This document shows positions 1-12,146 of a stretch of 64,000 bases of DNA, in pieces. The stretch lies in NCBI RefSeq assembly GCF_016802725.1, contig NC_052678.1:2954501-3018500 (forward strand), given 5' to 3'. Each line of letters opens with the position of its first letter. Position 1 is the stretch's first letter. This stretch comes from Solenopsis invicta. Its lineage: Eukaryota > Arthropoda > Insecta > Hymenoptera > Formicidae. Both the position numbers and the translations under genes were made by a program. Under the pieces are notes generated by a model that saw only the letters and a program-made list of their open reading frames with translations, did not search any database and was not told the DNA's origin.

Positions 1-64
1 GTCTCTCTGCGAGAGAAGTTCTCGTGCGAATCCACAATAAATAAATCGATGATGAAACGCTTAC

Positions 65-160
65 CTAATTAGCGGGTACGCGGGATCCCCGATGTGTTTC
101 TCTTTGATAGGCACCAATTCGGTAGCAGCCTGGTCCACCGCGAACCGCCTTCGCCGGCCG
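65..160 (-). CDS. Precursor A exon 3: amidation signal and accessory segment
   Basis: Acceptor GTTACAG at 161-167. The first base completes Ile73, then Gly-Arg-Arg-Arg-Arg follows, giving the amidation donor and a strong furin/dibasic site. The remaining 26 residues (FAVDQAATELVPIKEKHIGD and six more, PAYPLI) form an acidic-basic linker of unknown role. The donor GTAAGC leaves two bases (AG, phase 2), so at least one more exon is needed; it lies outside the window. Bases 1-64 are the start of that intron. Confidence 0.8.
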   Translation of the reverse strand, partial: RPAKAVRGGPGCYRIGAYQRETHRGSRVPAN

Positions 161-2003
161 CTGTAACGTCATCGATTATTTACACACAAATTCAAGAAAT
201 GGTCACGTGCAGCTTATTAAATGAAATTATAAAACGTGAACATTACATAAATTACGGAGTAAAAATGTATAAAATTATATACTCTCTAAATCTCGTGGCA
301 TAGAAAAATCTCTCGGAAAAATTGCGCGAGCTAGATCTGAAGCGAATTTAGACTTTTTTTAAAATGACAAAAATCAATCGAAAAATTGCGCAAGCTTAAT
401 TTTTACGCTACAGCAGTCAATGTTGACTCTTTTGCAAATGACAGAAATTACTCGAAAAATTGTAGAAGCTCAATTTTCATTCTAAGAATGAATTTTGAAT
501 ATTATCAGAATGACAAGTCATTCGAAAAATTGTACAAGTTAAATTTTCAACTTTTTAAAGATCACTTTACAAGAATAGAAAGTATACATTATTAAAGATC
601 ATAAACATCCTTTCGCGATCCAACAAGAGAATTTTCAATTTTGAATTATCTTGCCTCAAATTCGGATATGTACGAAAAAAAGTGAAAAAACTTTTCAGGT
701 CAAATAATGGTAAAACCGTATTCTAGAATGTCGAAAGAGTGTATTAGATTCTTTTCTAAATTAGAGGCCAAACACTTTTTCAAAAACACTATCAGATATC
801 TTCAGTGATCCGGTTGGATTAGAAAAAGCAGCGAAAGAATGGGATCATGGAGGGATACAATTATGTCATAAATGTGCTGTTATCATTATCATTTTCATTA
901 TTCTTTGTCCTTTTTTTTCTCTTCCTATTATATGAATTATGTGTGATTTTTTAAAATTAAATTCTTACATTCTCACTGGATCCAGGTATCCGTATGATCG
1001 CGTTATGTTCAGCGACCGCTTGCCATTGATTTTCGACAAAGTCACAAGCGTCTCCAGCTCGGCTCGCCTCTGATCCGACAATCGTCTTTGTCGTCTGCGA
1101 ACACGCAGTCGGTTAAGTCGCGGTTTCGTCGCGATTGGAAAAAAAAAGAATAAAAATCAAAATTCGATTCGAGTTAACTCACGATTTGGTCAGAATCGGC
1201 AGATCTTCCTGCGAAATGAGCGACGAGATCGCTTTAGGTTCTGAAAAATTTTCTGCAGGCTTCGAGGCACGTGACTCCAGCGTGTTCAAGAATGACCTAT
1301 TACAAAATAGAAAAAAGAAAAATGAGATAGCGAGTGAGATAGAAACCCGGAAGTGCCTTTTATTTAAAAAAAGAAAAAGAAAAAGAAAAAAGGCGTACGA
1401 ATTATCGGATACGTCTCTCACGATTACGAAACGATCGTTTGGTATGTATTTATATATCCGAAAAGGGCCAATATATTATGTCATCAGCATGATGCAACAA
1501 TGTTCAATATATTCATAATATTGTTCTGATGTAACATGCATGCAACGAACGTAAGAAAATTTTTTACAGGGGAGAGCGAGAGAGATCGAACGGAAGGCTC
1601 GCGACAGAAAGGTGGCGTTAATTAAACGTTCATTTTCTGATTTTTCTACGCGATCGATTGACACACACTGAGAAAAAAAGTTATCAACTCGATTAAACTT
1701 TTTCAATTCAACTATTGAATTTCAGTTCAAGCGTTTACGTATTTAATTCCACTACATATATATTTAATCTAAATGCGCAGACGTTTAAACTGACGAAATT
1801 CAATCAAGTTGACAAATTTAGTCAAATTAACAACTTTTTTTTTTCTTTCAATGCACCTTCGCACGAGTGAAAATGAGGGAGGGGGGAGGGAAGACAAATA
1901 ATAATAATTACCCGCCGTCGTCGGTCGTCGCAGGACGTCCGCAGATGAGGCTCGGTAGCGCGAGCGCCATGAAGATGCAGGTCACCACCGACGGGTGTCC
2001 CAT
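65..2003 (-). CDS. Neuropeptide precursor A (PXXXamide / insect PTH-like candidate), three exons, 3' end off the window
   Basis: Three coding exons, complement of 1912-2003, 969-1094 and 65-160, join through GT..AG introns of 817 and 808 bases, both phase 2, giving 104 uninterrupted residues from the ATG at 2003. Order: signal peptide (about 1-22), pro-segment beginning RPA, RQRR cleavage site (32-35), a 38-residue core peptide (36-73) ending Pro70-Val-Arg-Ile73, then Gly74 and Arg75-78, the usual amidation and convertase signal, then an accessory segment that reaches the donor after base 65. The product should be a secreted, C-terminally amidated peptide acting on a GPCR. The gene is a tandem paralogue of precursor B upstream (14118-22470), which shares exon layout, phases and the core motif. 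The PXXXamide name (proposed ligands of insect PTH-receptor-like GPCRs) is recalled, not checked. The terminal exon lies left of base 1. Confidence 0.85.
969..1094 (-). CDS. Precursor A exon 2: core peptide
   Basis: Acceptor TTCGCAG at 1095-1101, donor GTAAGA at 963-968, 126 bases, phase 2 in and 2 out. It encodes residues 32-72: the RQRR cleavage site, LSDQRRAELETL, then a variable stretch to Asp-Pro-Val-Arg. An internal Gly55-Lys56-Arg57 could be a second amidation or cleavage site, and Asn60-Ile-Thr is an N-glycosylation sequon. A GTGAGA donor eight bases earlier is possible, but it would put exon 3 out of frame; the GTAAGA donor recreates Pro-Val-Arg-Ile-Gly. Confidence 0.88.
1674..1848. 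mobile_element. Short TIR element (CACTGAGAAAAA family) in intron-free flank of precursor A exon 1
   Basis: Begins ACTGAGAAAAAAAGTTATCA and ends AACAACTTTTTTTTTC, an inverted match. The middle carries TTCAGTTCAAGCGTTTACG, related to the repeat unit of the minisatellite-bearing element at 12147-12962. It lies in intron 1 of precursor A, 64 bases from the exon 1 donor. Non-autonomous, no coding capacity. Confidence 0.5.
1912..2003 (-). CDS. Precursor A exon 1: signal peptide
   Basis: Starts at the ATG at 2003. It encodes 30 residues plus two bases (GG) before a GTAATT donor. Residues 8-20 form a hydrophobic core (TCIFMALALPSLI), and cleavage is expected after Cys-Gly22. The mature pro-segment begins Arg-Pro-Ala, exactly as in precursor B after its own signal peptide. 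The two leftover bases join A1094 of exon 2 to make Gly31. A longer open frame on this strand (1822-2388) crosses the exon in a different frame and is not the gene. Confidence 0.85.
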
Positions 2004-2162
2004 TTCCGAGCGCTGGTACTATACTTTCGGTCACACGAGGAGAAGTGAAATCTCGCTTGGCGCTCGATTGCGCGGGGAAGGAAGAGAGAAAGGCGTTTCT
2101 CCGGCGAGCTTGAACGAGATTAAACACGAGATCTTCAAAAAGTTCCCTGGTTCGTTGTGTGT

Positions 2163-2202
2163 AAACTATTAAGTCAGAGTGGCGAACGTCAACGCATATA
2201 TA
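2163..2202 (-). promoter_or_regulatory. Core promoter of precursor A
   Basis: A TATATATG box reads on the minus strand at 2202-2195. About 30 bases downstream is CTCTGACTT, a weak initiator around 2172-2174. This would give a 5' UTR of about 170 bases before the ATG at 2003. Precursor B has the same TATATATGC octamer core upstream of its first exon, which supports both calls. No transcript evidence is available. Confidence 0.45.
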
Positions 2203-2209
2203 CGTAGGG

Positions 2210-3865
2210 ATCCTTCGCGTCCCCCTCCACACACCGTGCGAGGCACCGACGCTTTTGCACCCGCGCCTTTCGATCTCGCTTCTCGTCAAATTGCATCGAA
2301 CCGAATTATTCCAGATGCGCGAGAACCACACCGGTGACTTCCGAAGGATTCCGCCGTGAGCAGGATTCGCTACGCGGCGAAAATTCACCGTTAATTCGTC
2401 GCCGATACGTTCTCCAAATTGTTGCTAACAATGACGATTTTTAGTGCGAGAGAAAGATTCCAAGGAGAGCCGCGTTGAGAGATGCGCTTCCGACGTCTCT
2501 CGTTCTTTATCTCTCTTTCTCTCTTTCTCTCTTTTTTTTTATTTTTACAACGAATTTTTTTTTGTGCACAATGCATTTCATAATATAAAAACTTTTAGCT
2601 GTAGTGCCATGTGTATCGTAAAACGCCCTATATATATTCTACGAATGTGGAATGCATTTTCCTTGTTTCCGTCGGAAAGTGTGCGCAGTAACCGAGGACT
2701 TTCCAGCTCGATCTGATCTGACGCGTCCCCCGCATCTCTGCTACGTCGCATATTCAACGGGAATTTTTTTTTCGTTTTTTTGCGAAACGAGAAGTCAAAG
2801 TACACAAGACGTGCAAAGTACTCGTACGTTCCACGTAGCACGATTCGGCCGCGTTCGAGGGATCCGGGAACAGCCATAAATGCTCGTTTAGAAGCAAACC
2901 GAGCGCAACTTTGGTAATTTCGTAGAAGCACAAGAAAATGAACTTTTGACCTCATTTTGATATAAAACTTTGATTGGGCATAGATAGTGTAATTTATGTG
3001 CCATATCCTATGATTATATTGATTTACGACCGCTCCAAATTAAAATTGTAAGAAAATTCTACTTGATAAAAGAAAGCTTGCGCGTAATATAATCTAATAT
3101 ATAAAAAGATACGTTATAATCATTTATAAAACGTACAAAATTATATAAGATACGTCTGATACATTTTTTTTTCCTCTTGCACAATCTCTCTGTCCGTAGA
3201 CAAAATAATTATATTCATTCTTTAAATCTCGTGTAGAGTAACAAATCACTCGATGAAAATTTGTACAGGCTCCCTTTTAGAGTGGCGTTTTACTCTACGA
3301 GAAATTCATAGAATATATTTTCATTGTACGTACATTTTTTTTTTTTTTTTTATTGAGTAACGATTTTAATTCAAGCTAACAATTACAATTCAAATTCTCA
3401 ATGTAAATATTGAGCCATTTAACGCGGATACAATGTCAATATTTCTCTGTCAGTCTATATTGCAATATTATGAAATCCCGTTAATGTGTTTAGACGCCGC
3501 TCTTGAATTTTTGCTCCAATCACGGACTTTCGCTATACATCAATTAGACGCCATTAGATGAGTCGCTTACCATTACGAAATCACTCTACTGCCACGCTGA
3601 GCGTTACGACTCCCAGCATTTTTACTTCTTACTTCCGGCATTAATCTCTTATTATATTTCAATCGCTAAACTTTATCGCGCGACGCGTAATGCGGAAGCA
3701 AGTATGATGCGCGACGAACTTTAGAACATTATGCGCCTAACGATGATACATATCTATAATTTTCTGTTGACTCGGCATTTTCTTCTCTTCGAGTGAGACT
3801 CAAGGCAACGTATGTTCAAAATTGAAAGGTTTTTGACCAACATATTTGTTTCCCGTCACACACGA
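2210..3865. other. Upstream spacer of gene A, no gene seen
   Basis: The GC content falls away from the promoter. There is a pyrimidine-rich run at 2495-2545, a poly-T tract at 3337-3352 and otherwise AT-rich sequence with short frames only. Open frames here are short, overlap on both strands and have no family resemblance I can see. Confidence 0.5.
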
Positions 3866-4660
3866 AAAGAAAACGAGGTTTTGCTAAAGAATCTAAAAAT
3901 TTAGTTGAATACGCAACCAACAAACAAAAATAAATTCAAGTGAATTGAAAATTGCAATTCACTTTAATTTATCTGAGTTCGCGCTTTAGAGTCGAGTATT
4001 TTTAGACTCAAATAGACATAAATGGATTGAAACGCGATATGCGCTGTTTATTATTTTGAATTCGAGTGAATTCATGTCTCTATTATATTATTTTTGGATT
4101 CAAATGAATTGAAATATGAAATGAGCTATTTATCATGTTAAATTCGTATTATTTTTGGATTTAAATGGATTAGAAAAATCTGAAGCGCGAATTTGAAAAT
4201 GTTAAAATAAATTGATTTCTATTTTGAATTTCGATGGATTTATGTCCTCATTATACAATTTTTTTATTTAAATGAATTGAAATACGAAATGAGTTATTCA
4301 TTATTTTGAATTTGGATGGATTCATGTCTCTATTATATTATGTTTTTTTTTTATTCAAATGAATTGAAATACGAAATGAACTATTTATCATGTTGAATTT
4401 ATATTGTTTTTGGATTCAAATGGATTCGAAAAATCCGAAGCGCGAATTTGAAAATGTCAAAATGAATTGATTTCTATCCATTTCATTTTCGTTTGCTGTG
4501 GGATCCGAAAATAATTTTGTTAGGCTATCATAATATTTATGTTGGACTCTCAAACTGAATTGCTAGAATGTCAAAACTTTTTGTAGCATTGCTCATGTAT
4601 TCAGCTGAATATTTAGATACTCGAATAAAATCATTTTTTTCATGCAATAATTCGTGCTGA
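3866..4660. mobile_element. Older MITE interrupted by the 3918-4498 MITE
   Basis: The left piece (CACACGAAAAGAAAACGAGG, then TTTTGCTAAAGAATCTAAAA) and the right piece from about 4501 (GATCCGAAAATAATTTTGTT) match, as one continuous stretch, the reverse complement of the right half of the element at 19431-19675. A different MITE sits between them. So this is an older insertion split by a younger one. The right boundary is approximate. Confidence 0.45.
3918..4498 (+). mobile_element. MITE family Q, copy 1
   Basis: 581 bases with terminal inverted repeats close to CAGCAAACGAAAATGAATTG: the left end reads CAACAAACAAAAATAAATTC, the right end reads TTTCATTTTCGTTTGCTG. The interior is built from repeated ATTCAAATGAATTGAAATACGAAATGA-like units of roughly 90-110 bases. 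Three more copies (16863-17287, 41737-42250, 42255-42895) share ends and interior, differing in number of internal units. It has no coding capacity. Confidence 0.7.
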
Positions 4661-6334
4661 GAATAATGTTAGGGTAAAGTGATGAAACTTGCAGCCTCAC
4701 AACATCAACAGAAACGATTGATATTCTTGCCTAACACGTTTAAAAAAAAATGAAAAAGAAACGAAAAGGAAAGGGGCGTGCAACAAGATACGTATGAATT
4801 TCATAACTCATTACGATAAACTTCATTGATTCGAGGCAATGACGAAGACGACAACGAAACGACATCGGGCGGACGTTTATGTTGATCATCAACGAATCCA
4901 CCATCAGAAAAGAAAAAAAAATTGATTGCGCGCGGTCATTGGAGGCGCGACGATCAAACATGCGTTTTGGTGAAACGTAATATTGTTGGATATGATACGT
5001 CGGATGATTCCTCCGTTGCGAAACGCGCATCATCGCCCACGCAAAAGTTGTCAAATAACTTTGTATCTACCAGATAAACATCGCATGACAACATGTCGCG
5101 TTGAGCGTTAACTGAAAGTCAAGATCACGCCGCGGTTTTAGTGGTTGCATCTCGCTCACGGTCTGGTTAGCGATCGGGAATCGCTCTGCTATTGGAAAAA
5201 GTCATTTGGTTGCACAAATTGGGAATCTGGTGGATTCAACCGGTATTACCATTGGAAATCGCACGAATCAAAATTCTTCTAGAAATCACCAGCACGATTA
5301 AATTACTTTCTGCTAAATATGTCTCCAGAATTTCTTGTTGATGATATCAAATTTATTTAAATCATACGTACAGTAATTTAAAGAATTACTCTTATGAATT
5401 TAAATCAATAATATTAATTATATGTATTGAACACGATCGACTCTTAATAGCGTGATTGAAATTCAATTGACTTTAATTTATTTAATTTCTTTTTTCAATA
5501 TAACTTTTTTTTAAATAAAAAAGTCTAACGAATATTATTATCTAACGAGAAATATATAATGGATTCGATGTCGAAGTCATGAAATTGATATTTCGATATC
5601 GATTCGATTTCGACTTCGATTCGATAGGTCATTTCTCGTTGGGTAGAAGTTTTATAGATTCAAACTGAAAAATGCTAATCAAACTGTTATTTTTAAGTCT
5701 ATCAAATCATTCTGGCTGTAAAATATTGTTCAATCAAAATTTCTGATGGAAATAAATCATTGAAGTCGTTGAAACGAAAAATGAAAATTACTGAAATATT
5801 ATTGAATATCAATAATTAATCAATAATTAATTATTAAATGCGGTTGTAAGAATAAATTAATATTAAACACTTATCGTTACAATCTTAACGCAGTTATACG
5901 AGCGATCGATAATAAATACGACAATGATCATTAATACATTTAATTAATACGGACACAAATAGTCTGTTTATATTACAATTTGCTAATATTGATATTAGAT
6001 AACAGTTGTATAAATGTTTTGATCTTCGGCGTGGCTCCTCTTCAATGTAGTCATAGAATAGAGCAAAGTAAATGTAATAGTAAATAATAGTTGATGGCTA
6101 TTAGTGTCCGGATTAATTAATTACATCTATTGAAAAGCATTGTATTTATTACCGATTACTCGTAACAACGTTCACAGTGAGAAATGATCTATCGACTCGA
6201 TATCGAAATGATTTCAACTTGATAATTTCAATGTAGAATCGATATCGAATTGACATCGATTCCATTATCGTTTCTTGCTGGGGTTAGGTTTGTAACAGCA
6301 ATTGTATTGAATTGCTGGATATATTTCAGTGTTT

Positions 6335-6383
6335 ATATATATATATATATATATATATACATACATACAAATAATTATAATAT

Positions 6384-6415
<32 letters not shown>

Positions 6416-6420
6416 ATATA
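6335..6420. repeat. (TA)n microsatellite
   Basis: Two blocks of alternating TA separated by a short AT-rich break. Likely length-variable. Confidence 0.85.
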
Positions 6421-8640
6421 TCAAACGTAGAAATTTTGCCCTTTATAATGAATCCAAGAAGACTTACGATTTTTTTTTTTTACGAACTTATCACAATTAA
6501 AAGAAATGACAATTTTTCAGTAAAAATTTTTAATATCATTTCTTATCAATTTCGCAAGGTTTAATAAATAGTCTGGTGAATAATTTTATTAAACTTATTG
6601 CGTTCATTGATTTTTGTTTTAAACTTTCATTTTTTATACTCTTAATGTCTTGTATCTTATATCTTCAATTGTTATTAAAATTTTAATGAAATGATATTGA
6701 AAATAATCAATTAAAAGAGATTTTTCTATGTGATTTTCAGTAATATTTCAAAGCTACTTATTACAATAGTAAAATCTTTCCACTAGGGATAAACAGAAGT
6801 TCTGTTTATTGTGTCCAAAACAGAGTCTACCATCAAAACATTTTGTCCAATGTAGATTCATTCATATCATTACGATTGCATTACCGTTTCCTGTTTACAA
6901 GTTAAATCTCTCTTTTGCTCAAGTGAGCAGAAGCACCTCGACATTGATCCGAGTGGAATGACCGAATTTTCAAGTGAATCGTAATTTTTGCTCGAACCAT
7001 CGCTTCTTGCGAGATGATAGAAATTAATCTTTCGTTTAATAATAAAGATATTAATTGCGCCACGTTGAATCACGTGTTGTTGCCCCTTCCCGCGTAACAA
7101 GTAGTACGAAGTATAATTGGCCCGACGGTTCCTCCCCGATAGGTTACGAAGTTTTGTTTTGCTAAATAAAGTTATTTCCATAATTCTCGATCAGCACAAA
7201 ACATTCATGAACCGAAAAATATTTTCTTTATTAATATTTCAAATGAAACCGTCGCGTATGATGTACGTTTCCCTTCCGCATAAAAAATGTTCTTAAAAGT
7301 TTATCTATCTTCAGTGGATATTTTTATCTCGAGCGCCGTATAGATTTATATTAAAATTATTTGATCAAAGTCCAGTCTTCGTTCTTTTAGCATTAAAAAA
7401 AAAAATTTACGATTGACCAACATACAATGACGACATGTAATAATGCAATTGCGTATGACATACGCGAAAGAGAAGTTCCATGTACATTATTTACCGACAG
7501 AAAGGGTGTAATTCCGCTGTGTCTTTGCAGAGGGAGTTATAATCTAATTTTTCGTGAATTCGATGACTTAATTTCACCAGCATTTCCGATCCGATGCCTC
7601 TCACTCTCTCTCATTGCGCCTCTTCACAGTTGAAGCGAGGCGATCGGTAATGCCGAGACTCTACGTCTACGGAACACTAGCAATGAAACTGTGAACGGAA
7701 TGTGTAAAGAAAAACGAGAATAATCTATTAATTCTTTTTATTGTATTCTCAATCATATAGAGAAGAAGGTGGTGTTATGGGCACTCATTTGTATTTTATT
7801 TACTAACTTTGTTAATAATCAATATTTTATATTGAAACTTAACGATTATATTCATCAAAATGTTTAATATACATTCTGCACTGAAAGTTATGAAATATTT
7901 ATTACATTGAATATTATTTAGAAAAATATAACAACATAGCGTAATGAGTTGAAGAGGAACAGAAGATGGTGTGGTAATATGAGTCATCACGAAATAAATT
8001 TGAAAATTAGTTTTGTTTAAAAAAGATTTTGTTATTTATGTTAATTATGTATTGTTAATTTTTCACGGTTTAAAATTTTCTTGCGTTCAGAAACATTAGA
8101 GATATTATTTTATCCTTGTTTAACAATCAATTTATTGAAGAATTATTTCGATATACAAATCTTACCCATAGTGTCCATATTACCAACACATTTCTATGCC
8201 CAAATTAACAAAATGTTTATTGAACGTTATTGAACAATTTTGCATAACTTGAAATATGTATAGCCGAATAAAAAATCAAATCACACTTGAGTGAGCATAC
8301 ATTCGTGTGATAATAATTGCTCAACTTTAAAATAATAAGGAAGTAATTAATTAATAAATTTATTTTGAAATAGTTATTTTGTAATGCTCGAAAGTAAAAA
8401 TGTCTTGTAATAATTGTCATCTATTTTGTATTGGCATATTAGTGTCATTACTTAACGGCAGGCTACTGAATAAAAGATTTCATGAGTAATTATTAGCAAT
8501 TCGTCATTTAATAGTGAAGAAAATACAGGTGCTTCTAATATCTATAAGGTCCACAATATCATCTTCTTTTCTAAATGTTTGTAAGGTTTATAAAGCAATC
8601 CGACGATGTGTTTAGTGCGATGAAAAAAGAATATAAATAT

Positions 8641-8746
8641 CGGTGTGCGTTTATGTTCAATGAATAAATAAATACATATATACATTTATATGTATTTAAT
8701 AATTTATTTATCTATTTATTTATTTATTGGACATAAATGCACACCG
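8641..8746. repeat. Imperfect inverted repeat
   Basis: Left arm CGGTGTGCGTTTATGTTCAA at 8641 pairs with the right arm ending TTGGACATAAATGCACACCG at 8746. The loop is made of TTTA/TAAA repeats. This could be a small hairpin MITE or cruciform-forming sequence. Confidence 0.6.
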
Positions 8747-9934
8747 GTTTACGTTTAATACATATGTATATATAAAAAAATAATGGATATTACAAATATG
8801 ATTATAACTTAAGCAAATTATTTACGTTTAATGAATGTTTGAAAAACGTTTAACTGTTTTGTTTTTGTGACATAAAAACGATAAATAAACGTTTTTAATA
8901 TTTATTAAATCGACAAAATGTCGAACTGTCGATGACAAATGACGAAATGTCTCGTACAAAATCGATATTTTAAACTAGATGTTAAAATTTTAAAATATAG
9001 GTGTTAAAAACATTTAATAAACGTTTTTGTAACGTTTGTATAAGTGTATGAACTATTTTTATAAAAATTTGCTGCAATGTTTATTGTAGTAATGTAATAT
9101 ACATTATATGACGTTTTTATAACATATTATAATTTTATTCAGTTTTCTAACTACAGATAATACCAAACGTATGTAGATCGATACTTTTTATTTAGTATTA
9201 TTTTTTTAACAATATACTCATTTAATAAGGCTTATTTATATGATTGATGTTATTATCATTGTTATTTATAATACTTACACCAGAAGATAACGATTTTTAA
9301 TACCGTTATTTTTAATTTTTGAAAAACTAAAATTGCAACCAAGTGACTAGAACTTTTCAAAGATTAAGATTAATTAAAGATTAAATTAAAGATAATTGTG
9401 ATCTTTATAGATAAATCTTAAGGGATGTTGTTTTGTGATTAATAATTATTTTTAAATTGATTTAGAAAACAATATTTAGCTTTTTTATTATTTTTTTTTT
9501 TATTTTTTATTCAATTTTATAAGCATATAATAAGGCTTAATGTCTGAATTAAAATAAAATATTTTTTTATTTATAATATCTTATATAGAAGATGTATTTT
9601 ATTTTTGTGAGTTATTATTGGAATAAAGATTTTATTCTCACATAATTTATATTATTATATCTTTATAAATAGAGTCTTCATCAATAGTCAAAAAACAAAA
9701 TTAATTAAGTGGTCCTTATTCGATTCAGGTTCGGTTGAACGTATCTCAAGGAATGTAGATTTGCGGGGTACAAGACGAATCCAATTAATACTACATTCGA
9801 AAGAAAGGCTTTGCTGAAGCATTTAGAAATTTAGCTAAATAAAGATTTAAAAATATTTACGTTGGATTGTCTAAATAATTATTTGGGACGCTGAAGCTGA
9901 TTGTTAGAATGCAAAAACTTTTTGCAATCTCATT

Positions 9935-10304
9935 AACCTGAGAATCTTACGTAATTATTTTAATTTAATATAATTATTTTTAGATTTATTTTTTTATATA
10001 CTTTAGATTTAAGCGTTTACGCTAAATATAAATAATCTATATTTTGTGCACACAATATAAATTATGTAAACTATAACTTTACGTGTCATCTGTATAAACA
10101 TCTATGTCATTAGTGGATTATAGAAAATTTAGATTTCATCAGAAATAGTAAAAATTTAATATTTTAATTTTTAATAAATATGTTTTTTTTTTATTTTATT
10201 AATACTAAAGTCAGATATGTTAATAGTCTTATAACTTAATTACTTTTTTTTGTTATGCGTTATCCGATTTAATAATAATTTACATTGCTTGCATTGTCTA
10301 CATG
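9935..10304 (+). repeat. Interspersed repeat, copy 1 of a pair with 21131-21493
   Basis: About 370 bases (from TCTTACGTAATTATTTTAAT to TTACATTGCTTGCATTGTCT) align along their full length with 21131-21493 in the same orientation, with scattered differences. No coding capacity or terminal repeats seen. The second copy lies in intron 1 of precursor B. Spacing does not fit the duplication that made genes A and B, so I read this as an old dispersed element. Confidence 0.55.
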
Positions 10305-10309
10305 AAAAA

Positions 10310-11690
10310 GATTCATGTAAATATAACATAGATAATACGTAAATAATCCACGTAGATATAATTTAAAAATTTACGACACAACTCTTCGAAACCATTCTGT
10401 GTAATAATACTTAAAAGAATATCCTTCAAGAATTAAATTTACAAAACAAATAAAATTTTCTTTTTCTCTCTCTCTTTTTCTTTCTCTCTTTGTTTCCAAA
10501 AATATTAATTGATAATATTCCGACAATACTTTGTCTAATGAAACGCTGTCTATAAAAGCGAACGGGATACGCAATGAAAAACGAGAATGAATTGCATGAA
10601 TAATCGATTAATCCTTTTTATTGCATTCACAATCGCGTATACATGTTTATTCAAAGTAATCCGACGACGTGATTAGTAGATGGGAAAAGAAACGTAAATG
10701 TCGGTGCTCGATACAGCGAGAATCTCTTCAAAGTACATATGTAATCGATTTGCAAAATTCACGTCCTACACGCTTAATCGCGCGTTGATGAATAAATATA
10801 AATAAATAAATAAATAGGTAAATAAATAAATAAATAAATATACGTATACAAATAAAACAGTAGAACATTACAAATGACAATAAGTATTATAATAAGTAGT
10901 AAGGAACGTGGACTCGCCGGGCGCGCAGGGCGAGTCCAATTAATACTACAATACTTAAAATAATCTTTAAAAATTGAACCTAAGAAATCTACGAAATAAA
11001 TAAAATTCGCCTAGACCTCGAATTAGCAATTTATCCCGATAATGTCGCGTCAAACCTCATGCCGTCTCTCGATGTCGTCGTCGCGATAAACCCCATTAAT
11101 AAGTCAATACGTCCCTTTAATCTAACGTAAATTATCGTCCTTCTAACGTTTTGTAAGAAGGAAAAAAAAATAACTAAATAAAAATCGTACATGGCCGAGC
11201 CCGGAATGCAATACGTGCCCCTAGCATCGCGTAAGAGCTTCAAGATCCACGGTTTAGCGTTAATCTTGGTCCTTCGTACGCAAAAGAAGACGCGGTATAT
11301 AATTTCGACGAATCGCTCGCAGAACTGATCACCTTAATTCAAAGGATACTCGCTAAATTCGCAAGATTCTCTTGACGAACGTCGTTCGCGGTAGCTTCAT
11401 TGTAAGCCGTGCTGTCTTCGATCTATTCTTCGGAAGAAGAAAGACAGCACGAGCGTTACATCGATCGTTTAAAAACTTCGCGTTGGATTCAGTCGATTAG
11501 CGGCGAAGTAAAAATTACACAACGCACTTGAGATTCATAAGTCGTAAGATTCAACGTTTCAGAAAAGTGAGAGACTGCAGACTGCAGACGCTTCCTCTTT
11601 GTCTCTCTTCAAGGCCGTGAAGCACGTAATTGTGATTACGCAGAAGAAACTGACGCGATCAAGAAAAGCCGGTTAGAATGATCTTGCACT
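10310..11690. other. Spacer with TAAA repeats and a GC-richer island, no gene assigned
   Basis: Contains an AAATA/TAAA simple repeat at 10795-10840, an A/G tract (minus) near 10460-10495 and a hairpin at 11410-11452 (GTGCTGTCTTC against GAAGAAAGACAGCAC). The minus-strand stretch 11031-11243 is open but nothing identifies it. A minus-strand acceptor at 10553 would add only four codons before a stop; it is one possible but weak terminal exon for precursor B. Confidence 0.35.
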
Positions 11691-11693
11691 TTC

Positions 11694-11825
11694 TTACGAA
11701 ATTATCATCCGAGTGTTTCGCATAATGTAACAACGACCCGACTGAATCCGACGCGATCGAGGAAAACGGGATGATCTTGCGCTTTCTCGGGAGAAGATCG
11801 AGCGTTTCGCATAGCGATAGCCGAT
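11694..11825 (-). CDS. Candidate terminal exon of precursor B (uncertain)
   Basis: A good acceptor (GGTTTCGCAG) precedes base 11825. Precursor B exon 3 ends in phase 0; read in that phase this exon has 43 codons and stops at 11694-11696. The encoded segment is Arg/Ser-rich with a Lys-Arg pair near its start. However, all three frames stay open for 35 codons or more, a GTAAGA donor overlaps the stop, and the sequence is part of a 97-base imperfect tandem duplication (11650-11820). So this could equally be an internal exon in another frame or non-coding. Confidence 0.18.
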   Translation of the reverse strand: MGYRYAKRSIFSRESARSSRFPRSRRIQSGRCYIMRNTRMIIS

Positions 11826-12146
11826 CTGCGAAACCGAAAGCGATCGATCGAATAAATAAAAATTGAGGTTCCGCCGACAAGAGTATAGCCGACGTGTATC
11901 GAGAGCGTGTTATGCGAATTTGCACATTGTACAGGAATACTAAGACGGCATTCACATGTAAAATACTGTTTTCTCGTTAAGCTTCAAATACTTAAATGAA
12001 GAACGCAGTCTGGACACTATCGTGACCGTCCCCCCACCCCCTATCCCCAAAGATACGGCACTTTGCACGGTAATTTGCCGCGCGCTTTCGTTATCTCCCG
12101 CTGTTGTCGTTTAAGACCTTTGCTCGTAACGTACATTTCCTACGCT

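Larger units (their letters stand above)
4660..9930. other. AT-rich spacer between genes A and B
   Basis: No convincing gene. It contains a (TA)n tract at 6335-6420 and many short frames of biased composition. Fragments at 7706-7760 and 8590-8660 match a continuous repeat at 10576-10710, so that copy has been split by about 830 bases. The frame at 6250-6564 exists only because of the TA repeat, and the frame at 4740-5054 (minus) has no recognisable feature. Confidence 0.45.

Noticed and set aside
1822..2388. 188-codon minus-strand ORF at the start of gene A
   Set aside because: It overlaps the signal-peptide exon in another frame, continues into the 5' UTR and promoter, and its product has no features. 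It is a shadow of GC-rich sequence.
6250..6564. 104-codon plus-strand ORF
   Set aside because: It consists largely of Tyr-Ile repeats from the (TA)n microsatellite.
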